A DNA stretch of 64,000 nt, taken from positions 248,001-312,000 of the forward strand of contig JAJTCM010000001.1 of assembly GCA_021325675.1 (NCBI GenBank), written 5' to 3'. Position numbers and translations under genes: made by a program. The notes beneath the pieces are model-generated. The model did not search any database. It saw nothing but the letters and a program-made list of their open reading frames with translations, and was not told where the DNA came from. This document shows positions 17,436 to 25,417 of this stretch, in pieces (the stretch's first letter is position 1; the number at the start of each line of letters is the position of its first letter). Origin of the DNA: Crocinitomicaceae bacterium. GTDB lineage: Bacteria; Bacteroidota; Bacteroidia; Flavobacteriales_D; Crocinitomicaceae.

Positions 17436-17855
17436 ATGGCAACAAACAGAACATTTACCATGCTGAAGCCCGATGCGATCGAGAATGGGCACATGGGGAA
17501 AATTATTGACATGATCATCCAGGCCGGTTTCGAAATCAAGGCTATGAAATACACACGTTTGACAGAAGAGCAAGCGAAAAAGTTTTACGAAGTTCACGCT
17601 GAAAGACCGTTCTACATGGAATTGGTTGAGTACATGACATCCGGGCCAATCGTTGCTGCTATTCTGGAGAAAGACAACGCTGTAGCGGATTTTCGTGCCT
17701 TGATCGGTGCTACTGATCCTGCTGAAGCTGCTGACGGAACTATCCGTAAGTCGTATGCTGAAAGCAAAGCGAAAAATGCAGTTCACGGTTCTGATTCCGA
17801 TGAGAACGCTGAAATCGAAGGAAAATTCCATTTCGCTGCAAGCGAGATTTTCTAA
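17436..17855 (+). CDS. ndk: nucleoside diphosphate kinase
   Basis: A 139-residue NDP kinase of normal length. It transfers the gamma-phosphate of ATP to NDPs through a phosphohistidine. The N-terminus ([19 protein letters not shown]) and the active-site segment KNAVHGSDS with His117 are clear, and the substrate-binding Arg/Thr residues in [18 protein letters not shown] are present. The Kpn loop ([11 protein letters not shown]) is intact. It is a monocistronic cytoplasmic housekeeping enzyme with its own promoter and a strong terminator 21 nt after the stop. Confidence 0.97.
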   Translation: MATNRTFTMLKPDAIENGHMGKIIDMIIQAGFEIKAMKYTRLTEEQAKKFYEVHAERPFYMELVEYMTSGPIVAAILEKDNAVADFRALIGATDPAEAADGTIRKSYAESKAKNAVHGSDSDENAEIEGKFHFAASEIF

Positions 17856-17876
17856 GGAAATTTTATAGAAACTGAA

Positions 17877-17909
17877 AACCGGTCACATCTGATGTGACCG
17901 GTTTTTTTA
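17877..17909 (+). terminator. rho-independent terminator of ndk
   Basis: A 12-bp perfect stem (AACCGGTCACAT at 17877-17888 with its complement at 17892-17903), a 3-nt loop and a run of T. Confidence 0.92.
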
Positions 17910-17943
17910 TTTCAGGCAGGCTGAACAGTAATACGTATAAACA

Positions 17944-18011
17944 AGCTATCCTGTCAGCTGTTCGGCTTACCACTTATGATAAACCGGAGCTAACAGGATA
18001 GCTGTTTTTTT
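17944..18011. terminator. 16-bp hairpin with 28-nt loop between convergent genes
   Basis: AGCTATCCTGTCAGCT (17944-17959) faces AGCTAACAGGATAGCT (17988-18003) with one mismatch, followed on the plus strand by a run of nine or more T. It sits between ndk and the convergent barrel gene. The loop is long for an intrinsic terminator; it may be a second terminator or a small structured element. Confidence 0.6.
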
Positions 18012-18020
18012 TTGTCATGA

Positions 18021-18629
18021 TTAGTTGCCCAAAGTATATCCGAGACCGAACATAACTTTTCCTGGTTCCCTGAGACCCGTAAGTTCAGGGTTGATCAAGT
18101 CATAGTTAAGTCCTTCGTATGAGGTGGTGAACAACAAAGATCCGAAATCAAATGCTACACCTGCCCGCACCCCGATTCCGTGACGCTGGGAATCCCAGGT
18201 GTCACCTTTATTCTCAAAGTTGCGGGTAACGTCTGCCAGGTAGCTGTAAACCGGCCCGGCTTCAATGGAGAATGGTCCGTTTGGATCAGGTGAGAACCCT
18301 AACAATACAGGAACTGCAAAGTTATTGGACCGGTAAGTGATTTGCCGTTCATCAAAAACGACATGACCGGTTTGATAGCCGAACATGGCCATAGGTTTTA
18401 CATAAAATAGGGTAGAGGTAGGAAGCTTGGCAAATAAGCCCAGCTCGTAATCTGTAATCCGGCGTCCGATAACCTGACCGGCATGTCTGTCCGGGCCCAC
18501 GTGTTCCAGGTCAACTTTACCTGCGCCTATACCTCCTGCTATACCAAACTCGGCTTGTGCCCTGGTAAAAGATGGAATCAAGAAAAAGCATACTGCAATC
18601 CCAATTGATAGTTTCATTATTGTTTTCAT
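18021..18629 (-). CDS. outer-membrane beta-barrel protein
   Basis: A 202-residue exported protein. The signal peptide is MKTIMKLSIGIAVCFFLIP...RAQA, and the start at 18629 is chosen because the longer frame only adds residues before it. The mature part has alternating hydrophobic strands with Gly and aromatic girdles (FGIAGGIGAGKV, GPFSIEAGPVYSYLADV) and ends KVMFGLGYTLGN, typical of the small porin-like OMP beta-barrel family of Bacteroidota (outer_membrane_beta-barrel, PF13568-like). Function unknown; probably a structural or adhesion barrel. It converges with ndk. Confidence 0.82.
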   Translation of the reverse strand: MKTIMKLSIGIAVCFFLIPSFTRAQAEFGIAGGIGAGKVDLEHVGPDRHAGQVIGRRITDYELGLFAKLPTSTLFYVKPMAMFGYQTGHVVFDERQITYRSNNFAVPVLLGFSPDPNGPFSIEAGPVYSYLADVTRNFENKGDTWDSQRHGIGVRAGVAFDFGSLLFTTSYEGLNYDLINPELTGLREPGKVMFGLGYTLGN

Positions 18630-19025
18630 AATCTGTCTTTTTAGTGTAATTGAATACTTATACCCAAAGAAAAACTGTACCATTAAACATGTAATTGGGG
18701 ATAGAAACACAAAATCCCTTATATATCAAGGCTTGCAGAAGTACCTGCGGATTTTCCTGCTTTCCTGACCGCTGCGATTCTTTTTTATTTTGAAAATATT
18801 TTTTCCAAAATGATTTAAATCCTGGTTCCGGGTTGGCTGGAATCGATGCGTTTGTGAGGCCGCATAGTACAGATTATATTCAATCAAGTTTGTATTTTGT
18901 GAAAATTCGCGGCTGTTAAAAAGCACTATCACTTATTTTTTTACTGCATACATCATCTTTTTAAAGTGAAACAAAACTTTAACCATGCTTTTGCGTAAAC
19001 CTTCCGGAATGCTCAAAAGAACCTT
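18630..19025. other. 396-bp intergenic region without a supported gene
   Basis: This divergent gap must contain promoters for both flanking genes, but I see no convincing TTG/TAnnTTTG pair. It contains an AT-rich centre and a 68-codon minus-strand frame (18726-18932) with no coding features. No RNA gene or repeat family was recognised. Confidence 0.5.
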
Positions 19026-19796
19026 ATGTTGAAAATCAAGCTGATCTTTTTAAGTCTTGTACTGCTGTTTTCCTGCGACAATGCAGTAGCGGTCCACAGA
19101 CATATCCGGGAACCTGTCGAAATCCCTGTTTTATTCCGTGTGAATGGAGAAAGCTTCCCAAAAGAATGGAGGGGCGAGGATATCAACGCCCAGGGTGTAG
19201 ACCTTGATTCCGTTGAAATGGAGCGAAGCGCAAAAATCGTCGGCAAAGCCCTGGCTAAATATCCTGATGAAGTGCTGGCCGGTAACCTGAAAGAAGTATA
19301 TGTTCTACATTCCATCAAATTTTATGATGTCGAATACGGCGGAACGAATTCTAATGATGTCGTTTATCTTTCCAACAAAGGCACCGAAAATGGCTATGAT
19401 GACCTCTACCTGGAAAAAACCTTCCATCATGAATTTTCGAGCGTGCTCCTGCGAAATTATCCGGACCAGATCAAACAGCAGGCTTGGGAGGAATTGAATG
19501 ACTTCGCATATTTTGATGAATCGGGCGGTGTCAATTCGATTAAAAACGAAACGGACGGCCTGGAGTATGACCCAAAATACCTGGAAGCAGGGTTTTTGTA
19601 CCAGTACGCAGCTTCCTGCTTTGAAAATGACCTCAACTCGATTGCAGAAAATGTATTTTGCCCAACAAAGGAATACCTGAACTTTCTAAAAAAATATCCT
19701 AAAATTAAGAAGAAGCACGATTTGTTCATCGGGTTTTACGGAACAATACATGAAAGCTTTGATGCGGATTATTTCAAGGCCTTTGAAGAAAAATAA
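19026..19796 (+). CDS. putative surface lipoprotein, degenerate metallopeptidase-like
   Basis: A 256-residue lipoprotein: signal MLKIKLIFLSLVLLFSC with lipobox LFSC, lipidated Cys17. The central segment TFHHEFSSVLLRNYP resembles the HExxH helix of putative zinc metallopeptidases of Bacteroidota (Peptidase_Mx1-like), but the second His is Ser139, so the canonical zinc site is not complete. A conserved-looking stretch YGGTNSNDVVYLSNKG precedes it. It may be a non-catalytic or differently ligated relative. Monocistronic, followed by a bidirectional terminator. Confidence 0.7.
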   Translation: MLKIKLIFLSLVLLFSCDNAVAVHRHIREPVEIPVLFRVNGESFPKEWRGEDINAQGVDLDSVEMERSAKIVGKALAKYPDEVLAGNLKEVYVLHSIKFYDVEYGGTNSNDVVYLSNKGTENGYDDLYLEKTFHHEFSSVLLRNYPDQIKQQAWEELNDFAYFDESGGVNSIKNETDGLEYDPKYLEAGFLYQYAASCFENDLNSIAENVFCPTKEYLNFLKKYPKIKKKHDLFIGFYGTIHESFDADYFKAFEEK

Positions 19797-19868
19797 AAAT
19801 GAATATGATGCTGTAAGCCCTACTTCAGTGCAATCACAAAACGCGATTACCAATTATTAAAAAATGCA

Positions 19869-19900
19869 AAAGCCGGTACACCATCAGGAGTACCGGCTTT
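19869..19900. terminator. bidirectional terminator
   Basis: AAAGCCGGTAC (19869-19879) and GTACCGGCTTT (19890-19900) form an 11-bp stem with a 10-nt loop. On the minus strand the stem is followed by TGCATTTTTT, so it can end both the lipoprotein and the convergent type IX cargo transcript. Confidence 0.85.
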
Positions 19901-19925
19901 CTTAGTAGTATTCAGTCCGGGTTGA

Positions 19926-21959
19926 TTATTTTTTTGTAAATTGTTTGACTGAATGTATGTAATTACTGTTCAATTGAATGAAATAATTCCCTTCAGACAA
20001 TCCGTTTACCGGAATGGAGCTGTTGCTCTCGGTTAATTCATAGCTGGCAATTTTTTGTCCGTAAACATTCATGATGTCTACTGAAACCGGGCCTTGTGCC
20101 ACATCCAGGTTTGTAAAGTTGATTTTGTCCGTTGCCGGGTTCGGGAATACTTCCATAGTTAATGTTTCTAATTCTTCTGTTTGTGCTGTTGTTGATTCGT
20201 CAAATACTGCAAAAGGGCTCAGCGAGGTAACGCTTGTTCTTGTCTGGCTGAACATACCGCCGGCAAGAGTTGTAGCGGCTGTGCTTGAGCTCAGGTCCCA
20301 GTCAGCATTTGTGTAATGTGAAATATAAGACTGCATGCGGTCAAACCCGTTTACTTCCGAAGCGGCGCTCCACATCAGGTCAATGTCCATATCCATACCT
20401 GTAGCCATAGAAGACTGTAAATCCCAGGTAGCATCAACCATTGCCTGTGCGGCAGAAATATCTGATCCGCTTGTTCCGTTTGCATATACATTGCTGCGAA
20501 CTCCTACACTGACCATTCCTGTAGTTGAGCCCAGGTTCAGGGCTACGTTAGCAGGAAGGTAAGCTGAGGATGTTCCAACCGGGTAAGTTGTTGTAACAAG
20601 GAGGGAAGTCTGTCTGTTCAAAGAGCCGCTTGCTCCCAGTTTGATATAAGAGTTGCTGTTTCCTCCCGTGATACTTCCTGATGCGCTTATTGTCATACGG
20701 TTGTTGCCCATGTCAATATGGCCGGCTGTCAGGTTGAGCGTTCCGTCAACGATCATGTCGCTTCCGATTGAGATGTGTCCGTCGCCGCTGATATTCACGG
20801 TGAAATCATCCACGGTATTGCTTCCTGCCGTGAAACGAAGTGTTCCTGCCGGTGTAGTGGAAGTGCTGATTGTAATTCTGCCGTTAGATGAAGATGTGGA
20901 AGAAATTGTTCCGTTACCGCCTGCAGTAAAAGTTCCCATGATACGCAGGTCACCGTTGTCGAGGTTCAAAGCACCGCTGGCAAGAGAAAAAGCACCGCGT
21001 ACATTCAATGCACCGGAAATGCGCACCTGGTTGGAAGAACCAACGTTTACTACGAAGTTGTTCACATCATAAGAGCTTGGGTGAAAACGCAGGCTGCCTG
21101 TAACAGAGCTGCTTGTTGCAATTGAAATGTTGGACCCGTCGCCTGAAGCGATGTTTCCTGATCCTGATGCAGCAACGTCTCCTGCAATCATCAGGTTGTT
21201 GTCATTCAGGTCCATTGTTCCGCTGGTAAGGCTTAATGTTCCATAAACATTCAGGCTGTTGTCCAGTGTAATGGTGTTTCCTGCTCCCGGATCGATTGTA
21301 ACGTTCTGTAAGCCTGATCCCGTAAGCTCAAGGCCTGATGTTGCATTTCCGGAAGTATAGCGCACGTGGTAATTTGATCCCAGTGTGAGCGTACCGCCGT
21401 TAACTACAAATTGTCCGCCTGAGCGATGGATCGTTGCGCCACCCGCAAAAGCCAGCGTTCCGCCTGACTGGATGCTCATCGTCCCGGCCGAAAGCTCGAG
21501 CTCTTCATTGATCATCATGTTGGCAGAGCTTTGAAGTCCTGTGGACGTTGTTCGTAACCTGTTAACAGTCAGCGATCCTGAAAAAAACAGGGAGGAGCCT
21601 GTTCCGAAAATCATTTCGTCGGCTACAATTGTTCCGGAACCGGAAAGGCTGCCGGTTAACATGGTAAAGAGATTGGTAGATGAAGCATTCAGGGTTCCCA
21701 TCACATTGATCTGCGCGGTAATCCCGTTTAAAGAAATGTTATCATCCATAGTAACAGTAAGACCGGCCGGAATAGTAATTTGATCCGCCAGGTTGTTCAA
21801 CGACGGGACAACTCCTCCCCACGTTGCAGAGCTGCTCCAGTTTCCAGAGGCTACAGCGGTAAAAGTCGCTGCGAAAGAAACTGAAAAAAATTGGATCACA
21901 AGCATAGCTGCTGCGATAAATAAACCCGGTCTAAAAGGTTTGAGTACTTGTTTTTTCAT
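19926..21959 (-). CDS. type IX secreted repetitive beta-solenoid protein
   Basis: A 677-residue exported protein. A signal peptide (residues 1-30, LFIAAAMLVIQFFSVSFAA) is followed by a TWGGVVPSLNNLADQ head typical of G8-like/beta-helix surface proteins. Residues about 60-480 are repeats of the form GTLNLTAGHIDMGNN and GTLSLTSGTMDLNDN, Ser/Thr/Gly-rich and predicted beta-solenoid. The C-terminal 75 residues are a type A T9SS sorting domain (VFPNPATDKINF ... GNYFIQL...KQFTKK). It should be displayed on or released from the cell surface, perhaps as an adhesin. Function cannot be set further. Confidence 0.9.
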   Translation of the reverse strand: MKKQVLKPFRPGLFIAAAMLVIQFFSVSFAATFTAVASGNWSSSATWGGVVPSLNNLADQITIPAGLTVTMDDNISLNGITAQINVMGTLNASSTNLFTMLTGSLSGSGTIVADEMIFGTGSSLFFSGSLTVNRLRTTSTGLQSSANMMINEELELSAGTMSIQSGGTLAFAGGATIHRSGGQFVVNGGTLTLGSNYHVRYTSGNATSGLELTGSGLQNVTIDPGAGNTITLDNSLNVYGTLSLTSGTMDLNDNNLMIAGDVAASGSGNIASGDGSNISIATSSSVTGSLRFHPSSYDVNNFVVNVGSSNQVRISGALNVRGAFSLASGALNLDNGDLRIMGTFTAGGNGTISSTSSSNGRITISTSTTPAGTLRFTAGSNTVDDFTVNISGDGHISIGSDMIVDGTLNLTAGHIDMGNNRMTISASGSITGGNSNSYIKLGASGSLNRQTSLLVTTTYPVGTSSAYLPANVALNLGSTTGMVSVGVRSNVYANGTSGSDISAAQAMVDATWDLQSSMATGMDMDIDLMWSAASEVNGFDRMQSYISHYTNADWDLSSSTAATTLAGGMFSQTRTSVTSLSPFAVFDESTTAQTEELETLTMEVFPNPATDKINFTNLDVAQGPVSVDIMNVYGQKIASYELTESNSSIPVNGLSEGNYFIQLNSNYIHSVKQFTKK

Positions 21960-22066
21960 GTCGATTGGTTTTTAAATTGTAAAAAAAGATTCTACCTGCA
22001 AATTTCCGATCTAAAGTGCTGAAATGTTTTACACTGTGCTTTCTATAAGTTGTATGATTCACACTA

Positions 22067-22137
22067 GTTTAACGTGCTGATGCGTTAATATGCTCATGGG
22101 TTAATGGTGCTAATTTTCCATTCAACATTTATCACTC
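22067..22137. repeat. intergenic word repeat, family A (copy 2)
   Basis: The space 3' of the mlaD-like gene reads as tandem variants of GTGCTGATGCGTTAATATGC and ATGGGTTAATGGTGCTAATT, then words of the form ATTCAACATTTATCACTCAA. The first part resembles 908-948. Confidence 0.5.
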
Positions 22138-22145
22138 AACATGCA

Positions 22146-23114
22146 TCACTTCTTTTGCTCCTCTTCTTTCGCTTTTTTCTTGAAATAACGTCTCAGCAGG
22201 AAGCTGTGTTTCAGGGCTTCGAGGTCCTGGTTGAGGTTGTCGGAGCTTTTTTCGAGGTTTCGGATCGTTTCCTTCACGTCTTTTCCGGTTTCTTCATCAT
22301 AAAGCAGTACGCCAACAGGGCTTTTCGGGTTTTCGCTTGCCGCTTTCAGTTGGCTGACCATAGAGGAAATCGTATCCATTGTACGTTCAAGCTGGCGAAC
22401 GGAACGCCTTACAGAAGTATAGGTTACGGTATCCGTCAGGACTTTATCGACGAGCGTGCCTTTTTGGTTGAGCTTGTTCCCGAACTGGTTCATTTCCTGG
22501 CTGAAATGGCTGAGGGAGCTGATGAGGTTGCGGGCGTCAGCCGAAGCAAGCTCGATGGAACGGGCAGTATTGGCAATGCTCCGGTACAGCGAATCGCTTT
22601 GGATCAGTTTACCGATCGTACCTTGTCCTGATGCTAACTGCTCTGTCAGTTTCAGGATGTTAAGGTTGTTTTGCTGCACAGTTTCCAGGATATCATCGGT
22701 TGAAAGCAAGGCTTCATTTGCGAGCCGGTCGCCTTCCTCCACCTGCGGTGAATCCGGGGTTCCGCCGTAAATAACAATGATCTTGTTCCCGATCAACCCG
22801 TCAGTGCCGATTTTTGCCATCGAATTTTTACGGATGTATTTCTGGGCATCGAGGCTGATGTTCAGGGTGACTTTCACCTGGGAACGGCCGTAAAGCTCCA
22901 TTTCCTTGACTGTTCCGATTTTGACGCCGGAAAACCAGATGTTGTTGCCCGCCTGCAGTCCGTTGACATCATCGAAGATGGTCCAGATGGTCATTTTTTG
23001 CTGGAAAGTAGAACGCAGGTTACCGATGGTAAGTACTGCCCCGACAAGGAACGCTATACCGATGACGATAAAAATTCCGACTGTTATTCCCCGTTTGTTG
23101 ACTGGTTCGCTCAT
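22146..23114 (-). CDS. mlaD: MlaD/MCE family lipid-transport protein
   Basis: A 322-residue protein with one N-terminal transmembrane anchor (GITVGIFIVIGIAFLVGAVL). A single MCE domain (about residues 38-120) shows FDDVNGLQAGNNIWFSGVKIG and the strand with GLIGNKIIVI. The rest is a long helical region (about 140-310) ending in a charged KKKAKEEEQKK tail, which may form a needle or coiled coil. MCE proteins form hexameric rings that move phospholipids between the inner and outer membranes. It is the third gene of a tight mlaE-mlaF-mlaD run; no mlaC or mlaB homologue is next to it. Confidence 0.9.
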   Translation of the reverse strand: MSEPVNKRGITVGIFIVIGIAFLVGAVLTIGNLRSTFQQKMTIWTIFDDVNGLQAGNNIWFSGVKIGTVKEMELYGRSQVKVTLNISLDAQKYIRKNSMAKIGTDGLIGNKIIVIYGGTPDSPQVEEGDRLANEALLSTDDILETVQQNNLNILKLTEQLASGQGTIGKLIQSDSLYRSIANTARSIELASADARNLISSLSHFSQEMNQFGNKLNQKGTLVDKVLTDTVTYTSVRRSVRQLERTMDTISSMVSQLKAASENPKSPVGVLLYDEETGKDVKETIRNLEKSSDNLNQDLEALKHSFLLRRYFKKKAKEEEQKK

Positions 23115-23116
23115 AA

Positions 23117-23905
23117 TTATTCAATAAAGTTATAGTTGTAAAAATGTTTGATTTCTTCTTCGACTTCTTTGTCCCCTTTCGGGTTAAACACTTCGTCGAA
23201 AGTTCCTACTTTTTTAAAAGTGCCGTCCAGCAGCATCCCGATCTTGTTCCCGGTGGTTTTAGCACAGGTCAAATCGTGGGTAATGATGATGGAGCTTGTA
23301 TTATATTTTTGCTGCACAGAATTGATCAGCTGGTTGATTTCATCGCTTGTAATCGGGTCGAGACCGGCTGTGGGCTCATCATAAAGCATAATTTCAGGCT
23401 TCAGGATGAGTGTCCGTGCAATACCGATCCGTTTGCGCTGACCGCCTGATAAGTCCGCCGGCATCACATCTATTTTGTCTTTCAGGCCTACAGCTTCCAG
23501 TACTTCCGCGACTTCGGCGTCTATTTCCTGCTTGGTCAGTTTTTTCCGGTTCATCCGCAGGGGGAATTCCAGGTTTTCACGCACGCTCATACTGTCGTAA
23601 AGTGCGCTTCCCTGGAAAGAAAAGCCGATGTGCAGCCGAACAGCATCCAGTTCCTTGCCTTTAAGCTTGGTAATATCGCGGCCAAGCACTTTGATCGTAC
23701 CTTTGTCCGGCGGAATTAAGCCAATAATAATTTTGATCAGTACGGATTTTCCGGCGCCCGAAAGCCCCATAACAACGAGGTTTTCACCCCGGTAAATGTC
23801 AATATTCACATCTTCGAGGATGTCGAGCTCATCAAAGGATTTATACAAACCCCGGATGGAAATGATAGGCTCTTTGTCTTTTTTTATTTCTTCCTTGCTT
23901 TCCAT
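23117..23905 (-). CDS. mlaF: MlaF-type ABC transporter ATPase
   Basis: A 262-residue ABC ATPase. Walker A is GLSGAGKS, the signature is LSGGQRKRIGIART, Walker B is IMLYDEPTAGLDP, and the switch His is in SSIIITHD. The pattern matches the lipid-transporter (Mla/Ttg2A) group. A longer frame (start 23944) would overlap the permease gene; the start at MESKEEIKKDKE (23905) leaves a 4-nt gap to that stop and 2 nt to mlaD, fitting an operon. It powers lipid exchange with the MlaE permease. Confidence 0.93.
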   Translation of the reverse strand: MESKEEIKKDKEPIISIRGLYKSFDELDILEDVNIDIYRGENLVVMGLSGAGKSVLIKIIIGLIPPDKGTIKVLGRDITKLKGKELDAVRLHIGFSFQGSALYDSMSVRENLEFPLRMNRKKLTKQEIDAEVAEVLEAVGLKDKIDVMPADLSGGQRKRIGIARTLILKPEIMLYDEPTAGLDPITSDEINQLINSVQQKYNTSSIIITHDLTCAKTTGNKIGMLLDGTFKKVGTFDEVFNPKGDKEVEEEIKHFYNYNFIE

Positions 23906-23909
23906 AATT

Positions 23910-24731
23910 TCAATAATAGCGGATCCAGTTGGCGATTTGTACAATAATGACTTCCTCGATGAAAATCATAAACATGGAGATAACGACGGCCTGGTTGGCT
24001 GCCCGTCCGACGCCTAATGTTCCCTGGCTTGCATTAAATCCTTTGTAACAGCCGATGATCCCGATGGTGAAACCGAAAACAATGGATTTGGTCAGTGAGG
24101 CAAATACGTCCAGGAAAGTAATGGTAGAGAAACCATTCAGGAAAAAGCTTTTTACACTTGCCGCTTCGTTGCTGTGGACGCTCAGAAAAGAACCCATGAG
24201 GGCAAGAAAGCTGCAATATAAGCTGAGGATCGGAATTGTGATCGTGCTGGCAATGACGCGTGTAACAACCAGGTATTTAAAGGGGTTGATGGCGGAAACC
24301 TCCATGGCATCAATTTGTTCGGTCACCCGCATAGAGCCAAGCTCGGCACCGATACTTGAACCGACCTTACCGGCGCAGATCAGGGCGGTAACCAGTGATC
24401 CGAGCGCGCGGACAATGGCGATTGTCATCAGGGATGGAAGCCAGGAAGCTGCACCGAATTCAACAAGTGAAGGGCGCGAGTTTTTGGTAAAAACCATGCC
24501 GGTAACAAAACCGGTTAGCGTAATCAAGGGGAGCGATTTAATGCCGATTTCGTAGCATTGGTGTACAATTTCCCTGAAGTGGTAGGGCGGTTTGACGGCC
24601 TCTGACAGGAAGCGTTTTATAAAGCTCCAGGCTTTGTATACCCCCATGAAATAATTGTCAATAGCCCTGTTAATAAAGTACTTGCGTGGAGATCGTCTGG
24701 TCACAGTTGTTGTTTTTATATTCCATACCAA
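23910..24731 (-). CDS. mlaE: MlaE-type ABC transporter permease
   Basis: A 273-residue inner-membrane permease with the MlaE pattern: an amphipathic N-terminus (HQCYEIGIKSLPLITLTGF), then five or so hydrophobic helices. The conserved loop ALICAGKVGSSIGAELGSM and the box MRVTEQIDAMEVSAINPFKYL are both present. It is the first gene of the operon with MlaF and MlaD and should form the membrane channel part of the lipid transporter. The start could also be the internal Met29. Confidence 0.92.
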   Translation of the reverse strand: MVWNIKTTTVTRRSPRKYFINRAIDNYFMGVYKAWSFIKRFLSEAVKPPYHFREIVHQCYEIGIKSLPLITLTGFVTGMVFTKNSRPSLVEFGAASWLPSLMTIAIVRALGSLVTALICAGKVGSSIGAELGSMRVTEQIDAMEVSAINPFKYLVVTRVIASTITIPILSLYCSFLALMGSFLSVHSNEAASVKSFFLNGFSTITFLDVFASLTKSIVFGFTIGIIGCYKGFNASQGTLGVGRAANQAVVISMFMIFIEEVIIVQIANWIRYY

Positions 24732-24806
24732 TGGCGGTACAGCGGTTAAGTTCTGTAAAAATCTGTGTTTTTCGCCGCTTATGTATTACAGCAGGAAATA
24801 AATTAG

Positions 24807-24837
24807 TTGTATAATTCACAGGCATCGGTTAATTTTG
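24807..24837 (+). promoter_or_regulatory. promoter TTG-N20-TAATTTTG, 4 nt before ATG
   Basis: TTG (24807-24809), 20-nt spacer and TAATTTTG (24830-24837) match the Bacteroidota consensus in sequence and spacing. Only 4 nt separate it from the ATG at 24842, so a leaderless mRNA is expected. Confidence 0.65.
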
Positions 24838-24841
24838 GGCT

Positions 24842-25351
24842 ATGGAAGTACGGCTAATCCTCCTTCGTGACAGTGCAGCGTTTTTCGACCTGATCGAGCG
24901 CAACCGGGAGTATTTGCGGACTTCTTTTCCAAAAACGGTGGCTGCAGTAGTTGATATCGCTTCAAGCCAGGAATATATTCTTCAGCGGGTTATCCAGCAC
25001 GAACAGCAGCAAGCCTATTTACTGGTGATCGAAGAAGGGGGGCAGCTTATCGGGATGCTGGGCCTGAAAGAAATCGACTGGACCTTTCCCAAGGCCGAAA
25101 TTGCTTATTTTATTGATCAAGCTTTCCAGGGAAAAGGAATTATCTCACAAGCGCTGAAAACCCTGATCGAATTTAGTTTTGGCGAGCTGCAGCTTCAGAA
25201 AATTTATGCCCGGATCAGCCCGGAAAACCCCGGAAGCAGGAAGGTTGTGGAGAAGAACGGCTTTGTGTTTGAACGCCTCGTGCGCGATGATTTCCAGAAC
25301 GGCGACGGTAAAATGGTGGATGTGGAGTATTTTACCTTGTTTAGAACCTGA
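24842..25351 (+). CDS. RimJ/RimL-type GNAT N-acetyltransferase
   Basis: A 169-residue GNAT protein of the ribosomal-protein-acetyltransferase type. Strand EIAYFIDQAFQGKGIISQAL carries the acetyl-CoA pyrophosphate loop (QGKGI), and YARISPENPGSRKVVEKNGF is the family's C-terminal signature. It acetylates an unknown amine, possibly the N-terminus of a protein. Cytoplasmic and monocistronic. The promoter box lies 4 nt before the ATG, fixing the start. Confidence 0.9.
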   Translation: MEVRLILLRDSAAFFDLIERNREYLRTSFPKTVAAVVDIASSQEYILQRVIQHEQQQAYLLVIEEGGQLIGMLGLKEIDWTFPKAEIAYFIDQAFQGKGIISQALKTLIEFSFGELQLQKIYARISPENPGSRKVVEKNGFVFERLVRDDFQNGDGKMVDVEYFTLFRT

Positions 25352-25392
25352 TATTCGCATGCCGTGTAACGCTGTAATTTTCGAATTTAAAT

Positions 25393-25400
25393 TATCTTTA
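25393..25400 (+). promoter_or_regulatory. -7-like box TATCTTTA before pepT
   Basis: Differs from TAnnTTTG at the last base; 17 nt before the pepT ATG. Confidence 0.4.
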
Positions 25401-25417
25401 CCCTAAAATTTTCGTCC

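Noticed and set aside
18726-18932. 68-codon minus-strand frame in the 396-bp gap
   Set aside because: Low-quality composition, no promoter or domain, and not coupled to the neighbours; the gap is left as unassigned.
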